Shown here piece after piece: positions 5,849 to 11,369 of a DNA stretch of 11,369 nucleotides. Within the stretch, counting starts at the first letter, position 1, and each line of letters begins with the position of its first letter. The DNA is taken from assembly GCA_027577415.1 (NCBI GenBank), contig JANBQS010000834.1:1-11369 (forward strand), written 5' to 3'. The notes under the pieces are model-generated. The model saw only the letters and a program-made list of their open reading frames with translations. It searched no databases and was not told the origin of the DNA. This DNA is from Coemansia sp. RSA 922. Lineage: Eukaryota > Kickxellomycota > Kickxellomycetes > Kickxellales > Kickxellaceae. The position numbers and the translations under genes are program-made.

Positions 5849-8439
5849 CTAGTTGTTGGCGGCGGCAATAAAGTTCAGTGCCGAACCAGCCTTGAACCAG
5901 GTGATCTGGTTCTCGTTGAAGGTGTGGTCGACGACAATGTCAAAGTGCTCGCCGCTGGGCTTGGTGATACGGAGAGTAAGGGCCTTGCCAGGAGTCAGGG
6001 TCTTGAGGCCGAGGATAGAGAGCTTGTCATCGGGGTTAATGCGGTCGTAGTCAGCGGGGTTGTTGAAGGTCAGTGGCAAGAGACCCTGCTTCTTCAAGTT
6101 AGTCTCGTGGATACGCGCAAAGCTCTTGACGATGACAGCAGCACCGCCCAGGAAGCGAACCGACATGGCAGCATGCTCGCGCGACGAGCCCTCGCCGTAG
6201 TTCTCGTCACCAATGACAACCCAGCGCACACCGCGCGCCTTGTAGTCGCGGGCAGTGGCTGGCACAGCGTCAAAGGCGCCAGTGATCTGGTTGCGCACGC
6301 TGTTGGCCTCGCCGTTCTCCGAGTTGGTGGCGCCGATCAGCATGTTGTTGGAGATGTTGTCCAAGTGGCCGCGGTACTTGAGCCAGGGCCCCGCCATCGA
6401 GATGTGGTCGGTAGTGCACTTGCCCCGGACCTTGATCAGAATCGGAACGTTCTCAACGTCCTTTCCGTCCCACGCCACAAACGGCTCCAGCAGCTGCAGG
6501 CGCTGGCTCTCGGGGCTGACTTGCACCGACACGCCCGAGCGGTCGGCGGGAGGCGCCTGGTAAGTGTCCTGGCCGGCATCGAAGCCGCGGGCAGGCAGCT
6601 CGGCGCCGTTGGGAGGCGTGAACTTGAAGGGCTTGCCCGAGGGCGTGGTCAGCGTGTCGGTGATGGGGTTGAAGTTGGTGCTGCCGCCAAAGGCCATGGC
6701 AGTGACGACCTCGGGCGAGGCGACAAAGCCGTGCGTGGCGGGGTTGCCGTCATTGCGCCCAGTAAAGTTGCGGTTGTAAGAGGTGATGATGGTGTTGCGG
6801 TCGCCCTTCTTGACGTCGTGGCGAGCCCACTGGCCAATGCAAGGCCCGCAGGCGTTGGCGAGGATGTTGCCGCCGGCCTGGCGGAAGATCTCCAGCAGAC
6901 CGTCGCGCTCAGTCGTCGCGCGGATCTGCTCGGACCCAGGCGTGACAATAAAGTCGGACTTGACCTTCAGCCCCGCATCCAGCGCCTCCTTGGCCAGCGA
7001 CGCCGCACGCGACATATCCTCGTACGATGAGTTGGTGCACGACCCAATCAGGCAGGCCGAGATGTCCTGCGGCCAGTCCTTCTCCTGCGCAGTGGTCTTG
7101 AATTTGGCCAGCGGCGTCATCAGATCAGGCGTGAACGGCCCGTTGATGCGCGGCTCCAGCTCCGAGAGGTTGATCTCAACCACCTCGTCGTAGTGCGCGC
7201 CCTCGTCGGCACGCAGGTTGTGAGCGAATGCCCGCGACGCATCGGCGATCTGCGGCCGGCCAGTCGACACGAGGTACCGGTGCATGCTCTCGGTGAATGG
7301 GAACACTGACGTAGTCGCTCCGATCTCAGCTCCCATGTTGCACACAGTGCCCATGCCCGTAGCCGACACTGACTCCACGCCAGAGCCAAAGTACTCGACG
7401 ATGGCTCCAGTGCCGCCCTTGACCGTGAGGATGCCCGCCACCTCAAGGATGATGTCTACAAAAAGAATAAAAAAATAAACGGCCAATCGCACAGAGTTAG
7501 CGTCAAGATGTCGATCAAGCAATCCTCCCCCCAATTATTCGGAGATATGCCCAAATCCATCAACTGATAGCGATTGCAGAGATAGCAGCCAATAATCGTA
7601 ATCCAACTTACCCTTTGGCGAGGTCCAGCCGTTCAGGCGGCCCGTGAGCTTGACTCCGATAGCCTTGGGGCACTTGAGCTCCCAGGGAATACCAGCCATG
7701 ACATCGACGGCATCAGCACCGCCAACACCCACCGCAGCAGCTCCCAAGCCACCAGCATTCGGAGTATGCGAGTCCGTGCCGATGATAAGAGCGCCAGGGA
7801 AGGCATAGTTCTCAATGACGATCTGGTGAATAATACCCGAGCCAGGTCCCCAGAATCCCAAGTTATACTTGGCACAAGTAGTCGCCAAAAAGTCGTACAC
7901 CTCCTTGTTGACATCCTTTGCACGAGCCAAGTCAGACTCCGCCCCGTACTCGCCCAGAATCAAGTGGTCGCAGTGGACCGACGATGGCACAGCAACGTCG
8001 GGAATGCCCGCCGACATGAACTGCAGAAGCGCCATCTGCGCCGTGGCATCCTGGCACACCACTCGGTCAGGCCGCAGCTGAAGGTACGATACTCCGCGCT
8101 GAATGTCCTGGTTAACTGCATCGTCCAAGTGTCCGTACAGAATCTTCTCCGATAGTGTCAGTGGCCGGTTCAACCGCTTACGGACTATCTCTAGGTTGTC
8201 CTGAATCCGCTGGTAGTTGATGTACTTGTTAGGCTCGTGTGGTGACATTGGCACCTTCTGAGGCGCCGTAGCCATAGTGCGCCTAGCACCGAGCACCGAG
8301 CTCTATACAATAAAAAGAATATGATACATACTGCTTTTTTTTGTTAGAGAATGCAACTTTTATAAGTAAAGGAGCTGTCAAAAAAAAGTCTTCGTATGCT
8401 TACCTTGTTGAATAGACGGCCGGCTGAGCGCGAAAACAT
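5849..8439 (-). CDS. Aconitate hydratase, mitochondrial, three exons
   Basis: Exons on the - strand are 8439-8404, 8302-7612 and 7455-5849, giving 777 residues (yeast Aco1 has 778). The enzyme isomerises citrate to isocitrate via cis-aconitate in the mitochondrial matrix with a [4Fe-4S] cluster. The cluster cysteines fall at C382 ('[14 protein letters not shown]'), C445 and C448 ('[10 protein letters not shown]'), the same numbers as in yeast. Other signatures are '[15 protein letters not shown]', '[25 protein letters not shown]' restored across intron 2, and the C-terminal '[11 protein letters not shown]' with its active-site serine/arginine. The tiny first exon starts '[12 protein letters not shown]' and continues '[14 protein letters not shown]': Arg/Ser-rich, without acids, a standard mitochondrial presequence. 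This supports the start at 8439 (context TACAATG). Codon use is strongly biased, as expected for high expression. The - strand TATA box at 8596-8589 gives a leader of about 120 bases without ATG. The gene converges with the GPCR and diverges from the DNAJC9-like gene. Confidence 0.97.
7456..7611 (-). other. Intron 2 of aconitase (156 bases)
   Basis: The donor is AAGG|GTAAGT at 7611. The branch site is GACGCTAACTC near 7500 and the acceptor TTTTTGTAG ends at 7456. Splicing restores 'SPK-DIIL', conserved in aconitases, through a split aspartate codon. An in-frame TAA stops translation if the intron is kept. Confidence 0.95.
8303..8403 (-). other. Intron 1 of aconitase (101 bases)
   Basis: The donor is AACAAG|GTAAGC at 8403 and the acceptor TTGTATAG ends at 8303. 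A CTAAC branch candidate lies at about 8348-8344. The junction is in phase 0 and joins the presequence exon to 'SSVLGARR'. A CAG nearer the branch site would be out of frame, so TATAG is chosen. Confidence 0.88.
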
Positions 8440-8588
8440 TGTATAAGAGCAAGGCAGATAATAGAGCAATAGAAAAAGGAGCCAAGCAAAAGAGAGAAAG
8501 ATGAAAAAAGATGAGAGATAAAAAGAAAAGGTAGTTGGGTAGTGAAGAAAGAAGAAAGGCGATGGTCGTGGGAAGCCTAGGCTTGGTG

Positions 8589-8596
8589 TTTTATAT
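8589..8596 (-). promoter_or_regulatory. TATA box for aconitase
   Basis: ATATAAAA on the - strand, 150 bases ahead of the aconitase start codon and downstream of the paired ATTGG (CCAAT) sites. Confidence 0.6.
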
Positions 8597-8785
8597 GCGA
8601 AGCCGACCCCATCGCCGTTATCTCTGAGATGGGTGGCCTCGCCTCAATGTCCAGCAACGATTCCAATCCTCTCCAATCACAAGCCTGCCCACACAGAAAA
8701 GATAAGCCATTTTTTTTTTTCACAAGCAAAAATGCCATCAGCGGCAAATCTAAAATTCCGACATGGACGAGGACGAGGGGAGCTG

Positions 8786-8820
8786 GTCTGCAGGTCTATC
8801 CATCCCACAGATCTGCAGAC
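8786..8820. repeat. Inverted repeat, 12-base arms with one mismatch
   Basis: GTCTGCAGGTCT (8786-8797) and AGATCTGCAGAC (8809-8820) are inverted copies differing at one base, separated by 11 bases. Each arm includes the palindrome CTGCAG. It sits mid-promoter and could bind a dimeric factor or form a cruciform; no known site is recognised. Confidence 0.6.
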
Positions 8821-8987
8821 GGGTCTGGAGACTTGCTTAACGTCAGCTGTCCAGTTCCCAGTGATCGATTAAATTTGAATCACCATCTAACCCAAACATA
8901 CGTCTTACGCGTTGTCTTTCTCTTCTTTCTCTCTTGCTTTTTATTTTTAAAATTCTATATTCCTCAGCCTAATTTTTTCTCTTAAGA

Positions 8988-9902
8988 ATGAGCAAAGATA
9001 CTCTCTTTGACTTGGACGAAGGCGACGAGGTGCCAGACCTCTACGCCTTACTCGAAGTACCACGCGATGCCTCAGACGAAGACATGCGCAAAGCCTACCG
9101 CAAACGCGCTCTACGCACACACCCCGACAAATGGGCACACCTAGATCCCAACTCTCCTGAAGCCCAAGCAAAGACCTCCGAATTCCAACAAATTGGCTTC
9201 GCCTACACAGTACTCAAAGACCCCAAACGTCGCAAAATCTACGACGCCACAGGCAGTCTCAGCGACGACATAATAGAGGAGGGAAAAGACTGGGACGCGT
9301 ATTTCCGCCAACTATGGACCGGCGTAGTAGACGCCACAACCATTGAACAGTTCTCCAAGACCTATAAGGGATCTGCCGAAGAACAGGCCGATATTTTGGC
9401 TGCCTACAGGCTTCACGACGGCGACCTCGATCTGATATTTACCGAGGTCATGCTAGCCGAAGTCGAAGACGAACCCAGGTTCGTCAGTGTCATTGAAGAA
9501 GCAATAAAGGCCAAGACAGTGAAACGCACGAAAAAGTACACGAAGAGTAAGCGCGGCTCGGAACAACGCAAGCGTGAGGCCGCTAAGGAAGCCGCCGAAG
9601 CCGATGCCCTGAGAAAAGAGCTGGGTCTAGACGACCAGTTGCGCAAGATCAAGGCCGATAAGCAAAAGGCCAAGAAACGCAAGCACGACGACAGCGACGA
9701 CGACGACCAGGGCGCTATTACTGCGCTTATCCGTCAGCGCTCCAGCGGCCGTATGAACGCCATCATCTCCAATATTGAGCAAAAGTACGCAAAGTCAAAA
9801 CCCGCCAGCAAAAAGAAAGGCAAGCACGCCGTCGAAGAATTTGTCGAACCCTCTGAAGAAGAGTTTCTCGCTCTCCAAGCAAAGATGTTTAGCAAAAAGT
9901 AG
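8988..9902 (+). CDS. DNAJC9-like J-domain histone co-chaperone
   Basis: A 304-residue single-exon protein. The J domain spans about 16-88, with HPD at 45-47 ('ALRTHPDKW'), so it should stimulate Hsp70 ATPase. The part after it is the diagnostic DNAJC9 region: 'DWDAYFRQLW' (101-110), 'FSKTYKGSAEEQADILAAY' (122-140), 'GDLDLIFTEVM' (145-155) and 'EDEPRFVSVIEEAI' (160-173). In human DNAJC9 this region binds histones H3-H4 and hands them to Hsp70 in the nucleus. A long Lys/Glu/Ala-rich, coiled-coil-like stretch follows (about 177-232), then a basic KKRK immediately before an acidic DDSDDDD (234-240), a likely nuclear signal and histone-contacting patch. The C terminus is Lys-rich. The start (AAGAATGAGC) fits the family length. 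The gene is divergent from aconitase and its stop lies 96 bases from the end of Aha1. Confidence 0.92.
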   Translation: MSKDTLFDLDEGDEVPDLYALLEVPRDASDEDMRKAYRKRALRTHPDKWAHLDPNSPEAQAKTSEFQQIGFAYTVLKDPKRRKIYDATGSLSDDIIEEGKDWDAYFRQLWTGVVDATTIEQFSKTYKGSAEEQADILAAYRLHDGDLDLIFTEVMLAEVEDEPRFVSVIEEAIKAKTVKRTKKYTKSKRGSEQRKREAAKEAAEADALRKELGLDDQLRKIKADKQKAKKRKHDDSDDDDQGAITALIRQRSSGRMNAIISNIEQKYAKSKPASKKKGKHAVEEFVEPSEEEFLALQAKMFSKK

Positions 9903-9998
9903 CCACCTATATTGCATTTCTCATTTTTTTTTTGTTTCGTCTATCAACTAAAGAGTTCAATTCATAATAGCCAGCAACTTTCCTGTTAGATACCCATG

Positions 9999-11266
9999 CT
10001 ACAGCGTCGAAGTGGGCGATTTATAGTACATGGCCGCAAGTACGAGCGCGCCGACAGCAGCAATGGCAGCAACGATGCGGACAGGCGATGATTGCGAGGT
10101 AGCGCGTTTGTTGCGGCGGTGCTTGCGTTTGCGAGCAAAAGTACGCGATGACGTTGGCGGTACACGGTCCGTGACATAAGGAGGAAGAGTAAACGGCAGA
10201 CGGTTAGTACTACACAGAGTCACGCTTACCAGTGCGCAAATCATTACATGCGGGGTGGTGTTAGCAATAAAAGCTCCCTAAAGCCTCTCACCACGACAAG
10301 TCACTATACTTACCCAAACGTGCCCTTGATGCTGTTCCAGTAGTATCTGTCCCAGTTAGCCTTAGTCGCATCCTCCTCATTGAACGGCACGCCCGTCTGC
10401 TTCAGCGACAGCCTTGTCGACGACGACAGCTGCTCCAGTTCCATTTTGACCGTCGAGTAGTGTCCCGCAGGCCACGTAGCCACGCGCCACATCTGCTCAA
10501 TAGTCTTGCCACGAACAAGCTTGGTGTACTTGCCCTCAATATGGCCACTGAACAGCTTGAACGTCGCGCCCTCAGCCGGCTGACCATCGACAGGCGCCCT
10601 GGTCCATATAGACACGCGCTGAGGGTCAGTAAGCGTGGCGAAAAGGTCGTCAGCCGAGCACACAAACTCCGCACTCTGAGTAATACTGACCGTACTAAAC
10701 GTAGTGTTCGCAGTCTTCACCACACCCACGCTGCTATCCACAACACTCGGTCTCTCCTGCTTCGGCGCGCTAGCCACCGAAACACCAGATGGCGTGTCGT
10801 TAGGTCCATTACCAGGGATATACATATCCGTTCCATTGGCCTGCTTCAAATCCTCGGTAAACACTTCGAACTTTTTAGTAATCTCAGGTGTCAGCTTTTG
10901 ACGCACAAAGTCCTTCAAGGGCAGTGCGTCCTTGGTCGATTTACTAGCAGAGATATCGTACACGTACGAGTCCGTGTCGTGCGCAACCTCCGGGATAGTG
11001 ATAGTACCGGAAAGTGTTTCCTCGCTACCCTTCTTGGCCGCCGTCCAAGACAGTTTTATCTCTACATCGTAGATGGCAATAAGCCGACCTTTGCGGATAT
11101 TGAGGTCCACGTCGCCACTGACCGAATCGACTGAAGTCACCTCAGCACTGAGCTCACCGACAACAGCAGTGGTGCCGACTAGCTTGTCGTCAAAGTACTT
11201 TTTCGCCCACTCGAGACAATTCCTCTCCTTCCAGTGCCAGTTACCAACGTTTCTCCAGTCCGCCAT
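9999..11266 (-). CDS. Aha1, activator of Hsp90 ATPase, with predicted C-terminal membrane anchor
   Basis: Exon 1 is 11266-10314. Exon 2 is 10209-9999 (387 residues) or 10224-9999 (392), depending on the acceptor. Aha1 binds Hsp90 and speeds its ATP cycle. The N-terminal Aha domain shows 'NVGNWHWKER' (6-15) and 'NIRKGRL' (76-82), matching the conserved NxNNWHW and NRKGK motifs. The C-terminal AHSA1/Bet v 1-like domain (about 200-318) has 'WRVATWPAGHYSTV' and ends 'NWDRYYWNSIKGTFG', where human Aha1 ends '..YFEGIKQTFGYGARLF'. The sequence at that point is TTTGG|GTAAGTATAG, a perfect donor, and exon 2 continues in frame. Exon 2 encodes a Pro-rich linker, a basic patch (344-353, RKRKHRRNKR), a helix of about 20 hydrophobic residues (361-380) and a seven-residue end (KSPTSTL). 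That is the layout of a tail-anchored protein. Exon 1 is very secure; the tail is predicted from splice signals. A reading that stops at 10310 would give a plain 318-residue Aha1. Confidence 0.88.
10210..10313 (-). other. Predicted intron of Aha1 with two in-frame acceptors
   Basis: The donor is GG|GTAAGTATAG at 10313. The branch site is TTGCTAACACC with its A near 10261. Acceptors are GGTAAG (ending 10225, 36 bases after the branch, first AG) and TGTGTAG (ending 10210, 51 bases after, better consensus). They differ by 15 bases and keep the same frame, adding or skipping VTLCS. The intron begins within the GGG-TAA, so retention ends the protein right after TFG. Confidence 0.75.
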
Positions 11267-11268
11267 TG

Positions 11269-11312
11269 TTTTTTTTTTTTTTTTTTTTAAAAAAAAAAGG
11301 TATAGTATAAAT
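11269..11312 (-). promoter_or_regulatory. T10/A20 tract and TATA-like element directly ahead of Aha1
   Basis: On the - strand, a TATA-like ATTTATACTATACC (11312-11299) is followed by ten T (11298-11289), twenty A (11288-11269) and then C-A-ATG. If that TATA-like element is used, the mRNA leader would be short and almost pure A. Homopolymer tracts also keep nucleosomes away. The remaining bases to 11369 show no further clear element. Confidence 0.5.
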
Positions 11313-11369
11313 CCAAAGATTGCAAGAAAGAAAAGCGTTTGGACTATTCGATCCTCCCCATCTAGAACC

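Larger units (their letters stand above)
8440..8987. promoter_or_regulatory. Divergent promoter region, aconitase (-) and DNAJC9-like gene (+)
   Basis: A 548-base region without a convincing gene. On the aconitase side there is a - strand TATA box (ATATAAAA, 8596-8589) and a pyrimidine-rich leader. In the middle, two CCAAT boxes at 8663-8667 and 8673-8677 are spaced by one helical turn and lie 70-90 bases upstream of that TATA box. An inverted repeat at 8786-8820 and a T tract at 8709-8720 follow. On the DNAJC9 side no TATAAA is seen; the leader is C/T-rich. A GATTAAATTTGAATC element at 8867-8881 recurs almost exactly ahead of the aminotransferase gene. Confidence 0.6.

Noticed and set aside
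5924..7030. A 368-codon open frame on the + strand inside aconitase
   Set aside because: It lies antisense to exon 3 of an unmistakable aconitase. Strong codon bias in the real gene leaves few reverse-strand stops; the translation is low-complexity (Val/Ala/Gly/Arg) with no recognisable domain.
7456..7534. An alternative N terminus for a short 561-residue aconitase starting within intron 2
   Set aside because: It would lack the first third of the enzyme, including conserved active-site segments; the splice signals at 7611 and 7456 restore the conserved junction exactly.
8629..8985. A 118-codon open frame in the aconitase/DNAJC9 spacer
   Set aside because: No recognisable domain, low-complexity Phe/Ser content from T tracts, and it ends just before the real DNAJC9-like start.
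9999..10244. A separate small membrane protein (81 residues, RAMP4-like) starting at the ATG at 10244
   Set aside because: Its start lies inside the predicted Aha1 intron, its N terminus resembles no RAMP4/Ysy6 start, and consensus splice signals put the rest in frame with Aha1. It remains the fallback if no splicing is found.
10460..11134. A 224-codon open frame on the + strand inside Aha1
   Set aside because: Antisense to a well-supported Aha1 exon; Arg/His/Ser-rich translation with no domain.
11358..11369. A heat-shock element (GGTTCTAGATGG on the - strand) ahead of Aha1
   Set aside because: Only one good TTC half-site with an imperfect GAT partner, at the window edge; too weak to call.

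Overview
The window reads as nuclear DNA of a fungus. The evidence is compact eukaryotic genes split by short introns (76 to 156 bases) with GTAAGY donors, CTAAC-type branch sites and TAG acceptors, A/T-rich spacers with poly-T tracts, CAATG start contexts, and proteins closest in my memory to fungal and animal families. An early-diverging lineage (for example Zoopagomycota or Mucoromycota) is a guess from the DNAJC9-type J protein and the cAMP-receptor/Git3-like GPCR; the sequence alone does not settle it.

Layout, left to right. (1) The 3' part of an RRM RNA-binding protein, + strand, with a low-complexity tail carrying five G-[YF]-x-S-P-x repeats (9-879). (2) Mannose-6-phosphate isomerase, - strand, one exon (1055-2305), convergent with gene 1. 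(3) A divergent promoter region with two GC-rich inverted repeats, CCAAT boxes and a TATA box (2306-2929). (4) Aspartate aminotransferase, + strand, three exons (2930-4410), with a possible mitochondrial extension ahead of a cytosol-type start. (5) A single-exon seven-helix receptor, + strand (4658-5791). (6) Mitochondrial aconitase, - strand, three exons (5849-8439), only 57 bases from the receptor stop. (7) A divergent promoter region with paired CCAAT boxes and an inverted repeat (8440-8987). (8) A DNAJC9-like J-domain histone co-chaperone, + strand (8988-9902). (9) Aha1, the Hsp90 ATPase activator, - strand, two exons (9999-11266), behind a T10/A20 tract.

The genes do not form an operon or an obvious cluster. 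Loose themes are central metabolism (PMI for mannose supply to cell wall and glycans; aspartate aminotransferase and aconitase around the TCA cycle and malate-aspartate shuttle) and chaperone control (DNAJC9 for Hsp70/histones, Aha1 for Hsp90). Neighbouring genes alternate between shared divergent promoters and very tight convergent 3' ends.

I see no RNA genes, mobile elements, CRISPR arrays or toxin/virus sequence, and no new multi-gene system. The best lead is at the Aha1 gene: a canonical intron joins the normal Aha1 C terminus in frame to a second exon encoding a basic patch and a C-terminal membrane helix. This predicts a tail-anchored Aha1, and retention of the intron would give the ordinary soluble protein. 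The second lead is the two-start arrangement of the aspartate aminotransferase gene.
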